Assembly: GCF_024323335.1 (NCBI RefSeq)
Contig: NC_066583.1
Location: forward strand, 14,474,665 to 14,538,664
From: Lathyrus oleraceus
Taxonomy: Eukaryota > Streptophyta > Magnoliopsida > Fabales > Fabaceae
Direction of reading: 5' to 3'
DNA length: 64,000 nucleotides
Shown here piece after piece: positions 33,331 through 45,875 of the stretch (position 1 is the first letter of the stretch; each line of letters starts with the position of its first letter). The notes under the pieces are model-generated. The model was not told where the DNA came from, did not search any database, and saw only the letters and a program-made list of their open reading frames with translations. The position numbers were made by a program, and so were the translations under genes.

Positions 33331-36300
33331 TCATATTCCATCAAAGCTTGTAACACCAATTCCATCCCTTAATCTGAGGAATTGATCAGTCTTGATAGCT
33401 TTTGTCAGAACATCTGCCAACTGTTTCTGAGTGCTGCAGTGTACAACTTCTAACACTCCCCTCTGAACTTGATGTCTCAGAAAATGATACTTGGTCTCAA
33501 TGTGCTTGCTTCTCCCATGCAACACTGGGTTTCTGGCAAGATTGATTGCAGACTTGTTGTCAATCATCAGCTTCAGAGGTTTGTTTACTTTAATCTTCAG
33601 ATCCTGCAATAGATTCAAAATCCACACAGCTTGGCATGCAGTAACATCACCTGCAATGTATTCAGCTTCACAAGTTGACAATGCCACAACAGGTTGCTTC
33701 TTGGAACACCAAGAAATGGGACCTCCCAGAAATTTGAATAAGTACCCAGACGTACTTCTTCTGTCAACTCTGTCTCCACACCAATCAGAATCTGAATAAC
33801 TCAGAAGTTCTGACACATCCTTTCTTCCAGAAGGAAATAATACTCCATACTTCAGAGTTCCTTTGATATACCTCAGAATCCTGACAGCAGCTTGGTAATG
33901 GGACCACTTAGGTTTACTCATGAACCTACTAACCATCCCAACTGAATAGCAAATATCAGGTCTGGTATTGCACAAATACCTCAGAGAACCAACCAACTGT
34001 TTGAAGGTTGTAGCGTCCACATCCTTTCCATCAGAGTCAGAATCCAGTTTCTGATTTGTATCAGAAGGTGTGACAGCAATCTTACAATTCTTCAGTTCAA
34101 ATCTCTTCAGAAGTTCTAATTCATACTTGAGCTGATGCAAAATAATACCTTTCTCAGAGTATCTGAATTCCATCCCTAGAAAGTATGTCATTTTGCCTAG
34201 ATCAGTCATTTCGAATTCATTCATCAGAACTTTCTTGAACTTGGCTATCTCCTGTTCAGAACTTCCAGTCAGCAGTATATCATCAACATATAAACATACC
34301 AGAGTCATATTTCCTTCAGAAGTATGCTGAACATAGACACCGTACTCCATCTCACATTTCTGAAAGCCTTGCTTCTTGAAAAATGAATCAATCTTCTGAT
34401 TCCAAGCTCTGGGCGCTTGTTTCAATCCATATAGAGCTTTGTATAATCTGTACACCATCCCTTCTTGAGTATTTTTCACAAATCCAGGAGGTTGTGACAC
34501 GTAAACTTCTTCTTCTAATGGACCGTTCAGAAATGCAGATTTTACATCTAAATGGATCAGAGGCCAATTCCTGTTAGCAGCTATTGCAATCACCATTCTG
34601 ATTGTTTCATGTCTTGCTACAGGTGCAAACACTTCAGAGTAATCCAACCCAGGTTTCTGTAGAAATCCTCTGGCTACCAACCTTGCTTTATGTTTGCCAA
34701 TTGAACCATCTGGCTTTAACTTCTACTTGAAAACCCATCTGACGTTGATGGCTTTCTTGTCTTTTGGAAGTTCTGTCAGCTTCCAAGTCTTGTTTCTCTC
34801 TATAGCATCAAGTTCTTCTTTCATGGCCTTCAGCCAGAGCTTCTGCTTAAGAGCCTCTTCTGTACTTATGGGTTCAGAGTCTACTAACATGGCACACTGA
34901 ATAACTTCTCCTTCAGAGTCTACTTCAGTGTCTTGCAGCATGTCAAATTCTGCATATCTTCTGGGGATGTTTCTGATTCTTTGTGGTCTCTGAACTTGTT
35001 CAGAGTCTTGAGCTTCAGAGTTTCTAGCTTCAGATGGTTGACTTCCTCCAGAGCTTTGACCATCTTCAGGGGCTGGCATATTTCCAGAGTCTGAATTGCC
35101 ACCAGAATCTGGATTACCATCAGAGTCTGGGTCATCAGAGTCTGAATCATCAGAGTCACTTTCATCTTCTGAGTCTTCTCCAGAGTCAGAATCACTATCA
35201 GAATCAGAATCAATGTCAGAGTCTACTTCAACTTCAGAAATTCTTAACTCTGACCTTTCTTCAGAAGTTCTAACATCAGAATCAGATTGAGACTTATCCC
35301 AATTCCAAACTTCTGATTCCTTCACAATCACATCTCTGCTGAATTCAATTTTATTGGTTTCTGGACAATAGAGCTTGTATGCACCTGTACTGTGGTACCC
35401 TATCAGAATCATCACTTTGCTTCTATCATCCAGCTTCTGTCTTCTGGCTTCTGGAACATGTTTATAGCAAACAGAACCAAACACCTTCAGATGACTAACA
35501 CTTTGCTTATCTCCAGTCCACTTCTGTATTGGAACTATTTCCTTCAACTTCTTCGTAGGACATCGGTTGAGTACATACGTTGCAGTGGCAACAACTTCTC
35601 CCCAGAGCTTCTGAGGAAGCTTCTTCTCCTTTAGCATGCTTCTCACCATATCAAGCAAAGTGCGGTTTCTTCTTTCAGCAAGACCATTGTGTTGAGGGGT
35701 ATAAGGAGCAGTAACCTCATGCTCAATTCCATTCTCCTCACAGAACTTCTGGAACTCTTTGGAGTTATACTCACCTACACCGTCAGTTCTAAGAATCTTC
35801 AACTTCTGACCACTCTGATTCTCAGCCTTCATTCTGAACTTCTTGAATTCATCAAACACCTCGTGTTTAAACTTAATAAGGGATACCCATGTCATTCTTG
35901 TGAATTCATCAACAAATAACACAAAGTATTTATTCCCTCCAATCGATGCTACTGGAAATGGACCACACACATCAGAATGTACAACTCCCAAGGCATGTTT
36001 TGCTCTTGGAGCAGTTTCTGACGCAAATGGCAATCGTGGTTGTTTTCCTTCCATGCAAACTCTGCATGACTTTTCAGGCTTCTTAATTGCAGGAATTCCA
36101 TGTACCAACTTCTTTGAATTCAAATGTTTTAAGCTTCTGAAATTCAAATGACCAAATCTTCTGTGCCACAGCTCACTCTCCTTCTCAGCACTTGTTGCAC
36201 TAAGACATTCTGAGTCTGCAGTTCTGACATTCACCTTGAATGTTCTATTCCTTCCCTGTTCTGACTCCATAATCAACTTCTGATTGCAGTCATACAGCTT

Positions 36301-37509
36301 CAGAAGATTGTCCTTCATGGTAATTGAAAAACCTTTCTCAATTAATTGTCCCACACTCATCAGATTGCTTCTGATGCCAGGTACATACCACACGTTCTGA
36401 ATCAATGCTGTTTTCCCATTGTTCAGAATCACTCTGACATTTCCCATACCTTCTGCATTAAGATATTTGTCATCAGCACATCTGATCTTTGTCCTCTTTT
36501 CAGAGTCAAAGTCAACCAGCCATTTCTTGTTTCCAGTAAGATGATTTGAACAGCCAGTGTCCATATACCACCAGTCTATCAGATCCATATCATCAGATTC
36601 AGAGGCCATCAATAGCACAGATTCGTCATCAGAACTTCTGGCTATATTTGCTTCTTCTGATTTTCTCTCCTTGTTTGACCAATAGTCTCTAGCAAAATGA
36701 CCGAACTTCTTACAGCAGTAACATTGGATTTTCTTCTTGTCATACTTCTCTTTTCCCTTTTGAGCATTCTTTTGTCTATCAGAGGTTGAGCTTTCTGACT
36801 TCTGACCACCATCAGATCTTCTCCTGGCTTCTGACTGCTTCTGATACCTCCTATCAGAAGTTGCTTTCAGAGCCTGCTGCTCTACTTCCCTTTCAGAAGT
36901 TCTCTCAGTTAAACGCAACTCTTGCGCTTCTAGACTGCTCTGCAGCTCTTCAATTCTCATGGTGCTCAGATCTTTGGAATGTTCTATTGCTACCACAATG
37001 TAATCAAATTGACAGGTAAGGGATCTCAATACCTTCTCCATGATTGTTTCTTCAGAAAGAGTTTCTCCACACGCTTTCATCTCATTAGTGATGAGAATCA
37101 CTCTGGAGATGTATTCAGAAACTTTCTCATTATTCTTCATGTTGAGATTCTCATATTGCTTTCTCAAGGACTGAAGCTTCACCTTCTTCACTGATGCGTC
37201 ACCACCATAACATCTAACCAGTGTGTCCCACGCAGCCTTTGCTGTCGTTGAATCTGCAATCTTCTCAAACACATTTACATCAACACATTGATGAATGAAG
37301 AACAATGCTTTCTGATCCTTCTTCCTTACTTCCTTCTGCACGTTTTTCTGATCATCCGTCGCATCTGCTGCTACCGGAACATAACCATCAGTGACAAGAT
37401 CTAGAACATCTTGAGCACCGAACAGTACACGCATTTGGATCATTCAACGATTCCAGTTTTTACCGTCAAATACTGGAAGTTTGGTGTTCATGTTGCCGTT
37501 TCCGTTCAT
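33331..37509 (-). pseudogene. Tork-like copia gag-pol with two nonsense codons
   Basis: The frame of 1393 codons starts at ATG 37507-37509 (MNGNGNMNTKLPVFDGKNWNR) and is interrupted by TGA at 37444-37446, where a Trp is expected, and by TAG at 34723-34725 after WVFK. Otherwise open. Order: gag, with a zinc knuckle reading CYCCKKFGHFARDY, whose last Cys is Tyr (codon 36682-36684); protease WYMDTGCSNHLTG; integrase HRRFGHL..CRVCMEGKQ with core residues in VHSDVCGP, RTDGVGEY and NGLAERRNRT; an Asp/Ser-rich acidic linker (about 35070-35230); reverse transcriptase with CLYVDDILLTG; RNase H SDSDWCGDRVDRRSTSG and ALSTCEAEY. Products from this copy would be truncated, so it probably cannot move on its own. 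Confidence 0.95.
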
Positions 37510-37681
37510 CTTTCTACCTTGCACAGTACACTCAGATTTCTCACACAGTGTTTCCCAACCCACAGAATTAAAATTCTGATTAGATTTTGTTCAAGATTCA
37601 ACACGAATCTAAGAATTAAAATCAAACACACAAGACCTCACGTTCACTCGTGTTTCCCGTGTTTCCCAATGAATCCGAACC

Positions 37682-37697
37682 GGAGCTCTAGATACCA
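37682..37697 (-). other. Primer-binding site of the Tork-like element
   Basis: Minus-strand TGGTATCTAGAGCTCC, two bases after the 5' LTR end (CACCAACA). Matches the initiator-Met tRNA 3' complement at TGGTATC. Confidence 0.85.
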
Positions 37698-37699
37698 AT

Positions 37700-37902
37700 T
37701 GTTGGTGCAAAGGTAGAATGAAAGATGAATAGTCTATTAAGAGAATGACGGCTACGAAACATGATAAAAGTTACAATGATTGTCACCCTATTTATAAGCT
37801 AAAACTAGGGTTACTAGAATAGGATAAAATACTAAAATACCCTCTAACAAACTTAGGGGCTAAGAAAATAATATAATTAATAAATATGAATTACTTCTAA
37901 TA
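37700..37902 (-). repeat. 5' LTR of the Tork-like copia element
   Basis: 203 bp, identical to the 3' LTR. Starts TATTAG on the minus strand. Confidence 0.95.
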
Positions 37903-37907
37903 ATTTT

Positions 37908-38948
37908 AATTTAATATATCTCTTATAAGTATAAAAAAATACACGATAAATATTTATCACTAATAAAAAAAAATATTGGACAAATAATCATCACAAATAT
38001 ATATACAAAAAACATGATGAGTATTTATCGAAGATAAATGTTAGAAAAACATCGGACACATATTTTATTTGATACATACAAAAAAAAAGAATAAATATTT
38101 GTTATAGTGAGTATAAGTTTTCTTCTTTGACATATTTATCATCACTAATTTTATTTTTAAAAATAGAAATAAAATATTTGTATTTGATAAATATATTAAA
38201 ATAAACTTGGATCATAGTTATCTTTAACACAAAAATAAATATGAAACACAAATCAACTTCAGTTTATCATAATTAATTTTTACAATTTTCAAATATTTAA
38301 AACAAAATTATGATAATCATAATTACTAATTGCATTGAAATATTTATTTGTTGGATAAAAACATATTCTCTACTATTTTAATTATTTGATTTTAAATATA
38401 TTATTCAAATTTTATATTAAGATATTTTAATTTATATAGAATATTTATTATATATTTCATTAACATTTGGACAAAATAATGATATATAAAATAAACCCGT
38501 CCATTGCACTGCTATTTGCCTAGTTATTAGTTAGTAATTGAAAGAAGCAAAAAACCAACACACATGCACTTAGTTACTACATTATTCAGTAGTATAATAC
38601 TTCAAGAATAGCGTTGTTACTATAATATAGATATGTTCCAGGTAAGGTTTTGATGGTGAAAATAATCTAAATTGTAAGAGAAAAAATATGCGGTTCGATT
38701 TAATTTGATTGATTTTTAAAAATAAAACTGAATTAATCCAAAACAAATTAATGCGGTTTGGAAAGATTTGGTTGGTTCGATTTTTGAAAAAAAATTATTG
38801 AATCTTTTATACACATAAAAATGACAACATAATTTTGTGTTAAGTTATTCGTACGTTATCATAAAATAGTTTTATAGTTGTCAAAACAAATTTATAATTT
38901 GATTCATAAATATGAATTTTGTATTACAATTTTCTCTTATTTCTAAAG
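37908..38948. other. AT-rich noncoding stretch
   Basis: No coding signal. A GCGGTTTGG/GGTTCGATTT-rich patch at 38690-38790 resembles the Rich-in-GGTTCG dispersed plant repeats also seen around 17400 and 48600. Confidence 0.45.
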
Positions 38949-38959
38949 AAATATATGAA

Positions 38960-39058
38960 TTTTTATTAAATAACCATATTTTCAATTAAATGTTCAAAAT
39001 AACTATTATTTTAAGTTATTTATCAAAATAACCACTTTTCATGAACTCTTGTAAAGCA
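38960..39058 (+). repeat. Left terminal inverted repeat of the MULE
   Basis: About 95 bp, pairing with 46640-46739 at roughly 75% identity by eye. Immediately inside the AAATATATGAA duplication. Confidence 0.85.
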
Positions 39059-39205
39059 TGCGCCAGTTGGACTGGCGCATGTATGTTGGCATTGAACTTA
39101 GGCGCCAATAGCAATGGCGCATGCATGCAGATGAAACCAATGCAATTGACACATACTTTATGATATGAAGTGTATGCGCCATTGTATGTGGCGCATGCTT
39201 TGAGT
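39057..39205. repeat. Left subterminal GGCGC palindromes of the MULE
   Basis: Repeated ATGCGCCA / TGGCGCATG units, including the hairpin TGCGCCAGTTGGACTGGCGCA at 39060 and CAATGGCGCATGCATG at 39111. Similar units recur near the other end (46480-46640). Possible transposase-binding sites (inference). Confidence 0.75.
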
Positions 39206-39369
39206 ATAATTTTTAAAATTTTTTTTCTATGTTATCCTTATATAAAATTGAAATGAATAAAATAAATAGGTAAATGAAAAATGATTATTAATATTGTGAT
39301 ATAAAGCTAATGAAAAATACATAACAATTGACAAGAAAATCAATTACCCACTCGATTGAAACGTCCCCC

Positions 39370-40197
39370 TTTTCCACATCCTTGTGCGTTAGTCTGCCTT
39401 CAAGGTTTCACGCGATTTCCCTGTGGTGTTTAGGGTCTTTGAGTGCTAACATGATGCAATGGTGGCTGGTGTGAAGGTTCGGTGAAATGTTCAGCGGTAT
39501 TTGATAAATTTGTCATCATTTCTCCCCTAATAGCTGAGGGGTTTACCGTCAACGGCGCTGTCGTAATTGAGTTTGATGCACATGTTGTCTTAGTTGGGTC
39601 GTTGTGGTTGGGTGGTTTGTGGACGGTATGGTTGCCCAAATTGGGACATTTAATCATTTTGGAAACGAAGCAATGGTTCCTGTGGTGTATTAAAGTCAAA
39701 CAATGGTTGGGTATTGTGGAGATGAGATGTTTGGGTGTTCATAAGTGGGGGCCAAGATGATATGAGATTGAATCGTATGAATCATTCGGGCTATAGACTG
39801 ATGTGGTGGCTGCGTATGGTTGTTGGTGGTTAGGGTTTGGTTCCTGGTTTCGAGTATGAGTGTGTGACATGAATTGGTTGCGAGGTTGGGTGTTTGGTGG
39901 TTTGGTGTATATGGCAAGTTGATAGTGTGAGGTTTGTCATTGGGTTTTTGTGGGTTGACATTGTTCTTGGGCAGGGATTTATTGTTGGGCGTATGTTGAC
40001 GAAGCTCGTTGGCGCGGATCAATCAAATACCTAGGCTCAGACACAAACGGTGGCGTTGTAACTGACCTAAACCATGCCATATAATGTTGAGTTCGTCTAT
40101 CACAATGTATGATTGGTCCGTTTAAGATGTGCTGACGTCGATTCCTCCAATGGCGACGCATCTCTTTTGCGAACTTTGTCCTTGGATTCTCAAACAC
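39370..40197 (-). pseudogene. Plant-mobile-domain-like (PMD/MAIL) C-terminal remnant inside the MULE
   Basis: The minus-strand frame from about 40197 encodes FENPRTKFAKEMRRHWRNRRQHILNGPIIHCDRRTQHYMAWFRSVTTPPFV.. and then a long Pro/Asn/His/Thr-rich tail in several broken frames down to a basic C-terminus (..RMWKRGTFQ near 39370). The W-x-x-R..Y-M-x-W-[FY] arrangement followed by a proline-rich tail fits the C-terminus of MULE-associated plant mobile domain proteins in legumes. The N-terminal bulk is missing: at about 40200 the sequence switches to MULE transposase on the other strand. Assignment is from pattern memory and needs a search. Confidence 0.55.
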
Positions 40198-40204
40198 AGA
40201 TACA

Positions 40205-40271
40205 GTAAGGTGGATCGACAATATTCCATTGGAGAAATAGACTAAGGCATGCGACAACGGTCAACGCTAGG
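40205..40271 (+). pseudogene. MULE transposase fragment, left of the solo LTR
   Basis: Plus-strand residues WIDNIPLEK..KACDNGQR, with two stops where Trp codons are expected (TAG), run directly into the LTR insertion point. After the LTR the frame continues at 45206 with GHMTTNLVESMNS, the conserved segment of the MULE transposase. Confidence 0.8.
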
Positions 40272-43200
40272 TGTAAGACCCCAATTTTGGCCCTAAGATC
40301 CCTCATGGCATCATAGCATTTCATTTGCAAAGCCTCAAGGATCTTAAGCATCTTGGTTCCCTTTGCCTTTGGGTTGGGACCTCTTGTGAGTGGTTTGAAA
40401 TCACCAAGCATGCTTGAATTGTATATCATTGCTTTTCTCATTTTATTTACTAACCAAAAGCACAAAAATATGTCACTAACACCTTTTGTTTGTAGCTTGA
40501 GCAATCACAAGATCCAAAGCTTCTAGGAGATCATGGGTGTAAAGATATGGCCAAGAGAAGATGAAGGCAAGCATGACAATGGTTCCCAAAGCTCTCATCC
40601 ATCAAATATGCCTCCCTAGCATCAATTTATCATTTTGATCAAAGCAAGTCAAAAGATTTGAGGTTTGTTTCCCAAGGAAACCCTAATTCATCTGATCATC
40701 AACAATGCCTTGCTAATGAAGCAACCTCATCCCATGGTCAAATACAATCAAGGTAAGTTCTATAATTCATCATTTCATGCATATTTGAGCTTATTTGAGT
40801 GTCCTCAATCATCAATTCATCAAGATATGAGTTGTGGACTTGAGAAGTTGATCAGTCAATTCATCTGACTATTTTGAAATGCACTATGACCTAACGTTTT
40901 ATGTGTTGGTCAAATGGAGATTATCTCAAAAGAAAAAATGTTCTTAAGGACAATATGAACAACTTTCATGTTCATCAAAAATTTATTTGAAGCTTGGAAG
41001 GTCATCTCCCATTCCAAGACATTATAGGTCATTTTGACTGAAACCCTAATTTTGGGTCAACTTCCCAAGAACATAACTCATTCATTTTTTATGATTTTGA
41101 GGTGAGATCAAATGAATTGGAAATCTTATTGTGTCTACTTCAAATGTTATGTTGAACAAAATTTCAAAATCTCAAAAGAAATACATGTGATAATGCAAAA
41201 CATTATAGGTCACTTTGGACCAAATGCATTGAAAGGCAAAAAAGTCCAACTTCAAGTGCCCATAACTTCTTCACCAAAAATCCAAATGATGCAAAATTTA
41301 AGTCCATCTTGATTTTCTTGAAAATATATACAACTTTTATGTTGGAGGTTTTTCCATATGAGGCTTGCATCATCAAAACAAAAGGGCTTGAACATTGACC
41401 AAATTTGGAAACCTCACTTTTGCATGTTTTGCACCTTACACTTTAAACTCAAAATTCACTAATTTCCAAGGCCCAATTGAAATTTTGATCAACATATCAT
41501 TTGTTCCTTATGCAATAAGCTTTCTAACCATTACTCATGAGGTGGCATTTGGAGTTTGGAAGCATCATTTTCGAAGGCATGAAGGTTTAGTGCATTTTGT
41601 GAAATTCAATTCCAATTGCCATGCATGAGCTGTTTACACTTCTTGTACACGTCCATTTGCAATATGCATGAGTTCAGCAAGTTATTCCAAGCTTCATTGG
41701 GCCTTCCACATGATCATACAAGCCCATGCAAGGAAAATCCATTTGCCATGCACACGAGTAAAATCACTTTTTCAGCCAATTCCAGCTATAAATACATGTG
41801 TTATGCTTCATTATGAACTAACCTAAAGGCGCCTGAAATGCTGCAAGAGTGAATTCCCAACCATACCAAAGGAACTAAATCCATTTTCTTCAAAAATTTC
41901 AGATCTGAAATTCAATTGAATTTGGTTGAATCTTCAGATCTAAAGTTCCTAAACCTTCATCATCTGATCCATTGAGGTTCTGTTTTGTAAAAAGAGCTAA
42001 GGAAAGGGACTCAAAGCTTCACAATTCAAAGGTGTTCACCAACTGGTTTTTTCTTCGAAACTCCTTATTCTTTGACCTGTTGGCCTTGATATTGTGTTGT
42101 CTGAAGTCCTCTCTATAGAGGCATCATTGCTATATGCTCAATTTTTGAAATCCATGAAGTTCAGCATGAACACCATATTTTTCTCCTTCTGATTTCTCTT
42201 ACTATGGGGACCTAGAAGAGAAACTAATGGTACAGGGGTGATGTACATCACCCCAGCTTTAAATTGATATATGGATTGTGAGTTTTGGTTAACTTTTGCA
42301 AACCTGCAACTCTGGCCGGAGCTGGTGTGCTCGCCGGAGAAGACGGTGGTGTACACCACCGTCCACCATGCCAGATTGAATCTGGACCATTGGATGCGTT
42401 TCCCACGATCTAATCCTGGCCCTTGTTATGTTTGACTTCATTTAATGCATGGTACCACGCGCTTGACTCATGTACATGGTAAGCGCGCACTTGAGAGCCT
42501 TCTGATCAGCCACGTCAATTAATGAGGCTTGAATCAGACGCTTGTCGTTTTTTCTGATTTTCTTAATTTCCATTTTATTTCTTTTATTTCATTTAACTTC
42601 AAAAATTCATAACTCTCTCATTTTTAATCCAAAAAATATGGGACCAATTGCATTATTTCTCTTTTTAATTATAGTTTCTAAAAATGATTTTTAATATTTT
42701 TTATTTCATCATTTGATATTTTTTGTGAATTTTCTCTTTTCCGGTCATTTTTAATTCATTTTAAATAGTTTTTGATATTCAAAAAATACAAAAATATTTT
42801 CTCAACCTATTTGAATGATGATGGATCTATGAAAAATATTCTCATCAATTTATTTATTGATTTGAGATTTATTTGAGATTTTAGTTCAATTGGGTTATTT
42901 TTATTCATTTTTAATTGATTAAAAATAGTTTGTGACTTTTAAAAATGCTGAAATTTTTTGTCAAACTTTGTTTGACCTTGTTGAACTTAGGATAAATCAC
43001 TTGGACTTGCAAAAGTTGATTTGAAGTGATTTTGAAGTTTGACCTTTCTTTAATATTTTAATTCATGTTTATTTTTAATATTAAAAATGCTAGAAATATT
43101 TTGTTCATTTCTTGACTTCCAATTTTCATCTCATTTCTGTTTTTGATTATTTGACCATGATCCTCAATGTCATTGGTCAACACTTGTTGATTGGTACATT

Positions 43201-45210
43201 CCATTTCATTGAATGCACTTTGTTCTTTTATTTTTTATTATCCATTATTCATCTCCTTCTTCTTCTTCTTCTTTCCTTTTGATCAATGAGTTAAATGTTG
43301 ATAAGTTAGCATTGATTAGGGAGGCTTAATCTTCCTTGATTCAAATCTAATTCATCTTGATCAATTGATCAAATGAATGGCTTTGCATTAAGGATAGGTT
43401 GCTTCCTAAATCATGCAAAGGACTTAAACCAATACAAGATCAATTTTCTTCTTCTTTTTGGCATGGCAAGTTGTTGGAACTTGGTTCACTAATCAAGACT
43501 TCTAACTTGTGTTGTTGCCTACATTATTATTGACCGGCCTCAGATAGTTGTGACTTCTACATAAGTCCAATTACGATTGCTTAACATAGCGCTAAATTTT
43601 CCTTATGGCACACTAACTACTAACACTAACCATTAACTATTAACATTTATTTTTTGTACTTTAATTTTATGCAATTTACTATTCTTGTACATATTATTCA
43701 TTTGCTTTTCCCTTTGCTCACTTGAGCACATGTTTATGTTAATGCAATTTTCCTTTTGCTCACTTGAGCACATAATTGTGTATATACTATTGTGCTTGTG
43801 TTTTGTTTTGATTGTTGTTGACCATAATGCAAAGAATTGGACAAAATGGACTTAGACTTTAGGACTTTCCCTATGCAAAATTTGGAGTCAAAGAGCAACT
43901 AGGCATTGGGCCTTTAGAGTGCTATAAAAGTCAAAGAGCAACTAGGCATTGGGCCTTTAGAATGCTTAATGTTGAAAGATGACCTTGAAAGGACCAACTT
44001 CTAAACTCTTCTTGTCCATTCCTTGTTTGTTTTGCTAGAATCTTTTAATGTGTGTGTTCTTGTGCTTGGGATTCCAACTTGATCCAAATTGAGGAACCAT
44101 TTCCATGAGCTTCTAAGAGAGAGGGACCCAAGATACATTGAAGAGATTTCCAAGAGTTCATTTGATTGTTGATTGCTTGAGTATATGCTTATGAGATTGC
44201 TTATTCCAAAGGATGAGAGCTACTTGGATCATCAATATGATTTCAAGAGAGGATCTCCATTTGTGGTTTTACTTCTTATTCCTTACTTCTTGTGTGTTCA
44301 AGAGAGGAACTCCATTCTTCTTCTTCTCTCCACTCTAACCCAAGCCAAAAACTTTGTGCAAAGATTTAACACTTGTTTTCACCATTAGAAACCTAAGCCT
44401 TATGCTTTTGATTTTCAAACTTTCTTTTCTTAACACTTATTTTGAATTGAATCTTTAAATCCACTTTAACCATATTTTGTAAATACTTTTCATTGGTAAA
44501 TATAACCCATTCAAATACTTTTTGTGGTTTCAATGGCCTATCTCTTAATCAAAACTTTTTCATAACCTTTAGCTATTAGGTTTGAGTTATCCTTGAGGTA
44601 GATGTAATACTCACCTATATTCTTAGTGATGGACAATGAGTCTTCCATGCTTATTATAGGGTTAACCCCTCACTAGCATGTTGAAGCTATCCTCACATGG
44701 TAGATTTGTGGTTTTAGGTTGAGTTTTCTCCCTTGGATAACAAAAGACCTTAAGGATTTTGGACCAATCAATTCACCAACTTATTTTGAGATTTTTACCC
44801 CGAACTACGAGGTTTTGATCCTAATCTTTTTAAAGATGGTACGTAGGCAATGGGTTTATCCATCCAGACACAAATGTAAATAAACTTGTATATTCTCTTC
44901 TCATCTCTTCAATCATGTTTGCACAAATCAATTTTCACAAAAATACCAACCTTACAACCAATGTGAAAAGGGCTCCCTAGGAGTACCTAAGATGTTTTGG
45001 GTGCTTAAAACCTTCCCATTGCATAACCAACCCTCTTACTCAGATCTCTGACATTTTTACTAGTTTTTGATTCGATAAAACTTTTAGGTTTTTGTTCGCT
45101 TTCTAACCATTCCTTTGGATAAATAGAAGTGCGGTGGCGACTCGACTTGTATGGTTTACCTTGGATTTAGTCAATATCTCTAATGGTAACGAATACCTCG
45201 CTACACTAGG
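40267..45210. mobile_element. Solo LTR of an Ogre-type gypsy element, 4934 bp
   Basis: 40272-45205, TGTAAGACCCC..CTCGCTACA, flanked by CTAGG at 40267-40271 and 45206-45210. It contains no gag-pol motif. Very long LTRs (4-5 kb), a TGTAAGACCCCAA start and GTGCGGTGGCGACTCG near the end fit Ogre elements of legumes. A single LTR with an intact TSD is the product of LTR-LTR recombination. Internal features: a TTC run (43257-43275) and a ~44-bp tandem duplication at about 43885-43965. Short open frames inside are not considered genes. Confidence 0.9.
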
Positions 45211-45875
45211 GCCACATGACAACAAATCTTGTGGAATCAATGAACTCTGTCTTCAAATGCATCTGAAACTTACCAATAATCGCTTTAGTGAAAGCAACCT
45301 ATTTTAGGCTAGGGGCGCTGTTTGAGATCAGAAGTTCCAAATGGAGTTCAGTGTTATAATTTGGGCAGCTGTTCAGTGATGCTTCAATGAAATTCGTTAA
45401 AGAAGAAGCTGCCAAAGCTAACACACATGTGGTCATAGTGTTTGACTGTACTAAAGGTTGGTACAGTGTTACTGAGTCAATGGATCACAATGAAGACATG
45501 CCGAGGGGACACTATCGAGTGGAACTAGATAGAGGTTGATGCAGCTGCGGAAATTTCCAAGCCTTTCGTATGCCCTACTCTCATGTCATAGCGGCATGTT
45601 CAAAGGTTCGACAACATCCTTCCAACTTACTATCCGCCGTTTACAAAATTAACTTTTCGGTGGTAGAAAAAGAGGATTATTGGCCTACATATCAAGGGGA
45701 CATACTCTGATACAATGAAATAATGCGAAGAAAGAAAAAATTTTGCTCAAACAACACCCGTATTCGAGCCGAAATGGATACAACGAACAAAATGGTTAGA
45801 TTATGTAGTTCATGTCGCCATCCCGATCATAATTGTACAAACTGTCACAGTGTTGGACCAAGCAAAGCAGCATAA
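45206..45875 (+). pseudogene. MULE transposase C-terminus with SWIM and CCHC fingers
   Basis: Continues from the fragment left of the LTR: HMTTNLVESMNSVFK, ALVKATYFRLGALF (one-base shift), DCTKGWYSVTESMDHNEDMPRGHYRVELDRG, then the SWIM zinc finger CSCGNFQAFRMPYSHVIAAC, in which the third ligand Cys is Tyr. Then LLSAVYKINFSVVEKEDYWPTYQGD..MRRKKK, and a final zinc knuckle CSSCRHPDHNCTNC (CX2CX4HX4C). Several stops (TGA/TAG) and at least one frameshift. The catalytic DDE domain is absent. The protein would bind and move MULE DNA; this copy is dead. Confidence 0.88.

Larger units (their letters stand above)
33111..37907 (-). mobile_element. Ty1/copia element, Tork/Tnt1-like, minus strand, identical LTRs
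   Basis: Element 33116-37902 (4787 bp). Both 203-bp LTRs (33116-33318 and 37700-37902) are identical by direct comparison and flanked by ATTTT duplications (33111-33115, 37903-37907). Read on the minus strand, the LTR starts TATTAGAAG and ends CACCAACA, so the terminal pair is TA..CA instead of TG..CA. Initiator-Met-like primer site and polypurine tract are present. The single gag-pol frame is nearly complete but has two stop codons and one changed zinc-knuckle cysteine. Identical LTRs mean a very recent insertion. Confidence 0.95.

Noticed and set aside
35034..35290. Plus-strand Ser/Glu- and Gln-rich ORFs opposite the Tork element
   Set aside because: Antisense of the Asp/Ser-rich linker of gag-pol, a composition artefact.
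40272..45205. Short ORFs within the Ogre-type solo LTR (for example 44173-44388)
   Set aside because: They lie inside a noncoding LTR and match no known domain.
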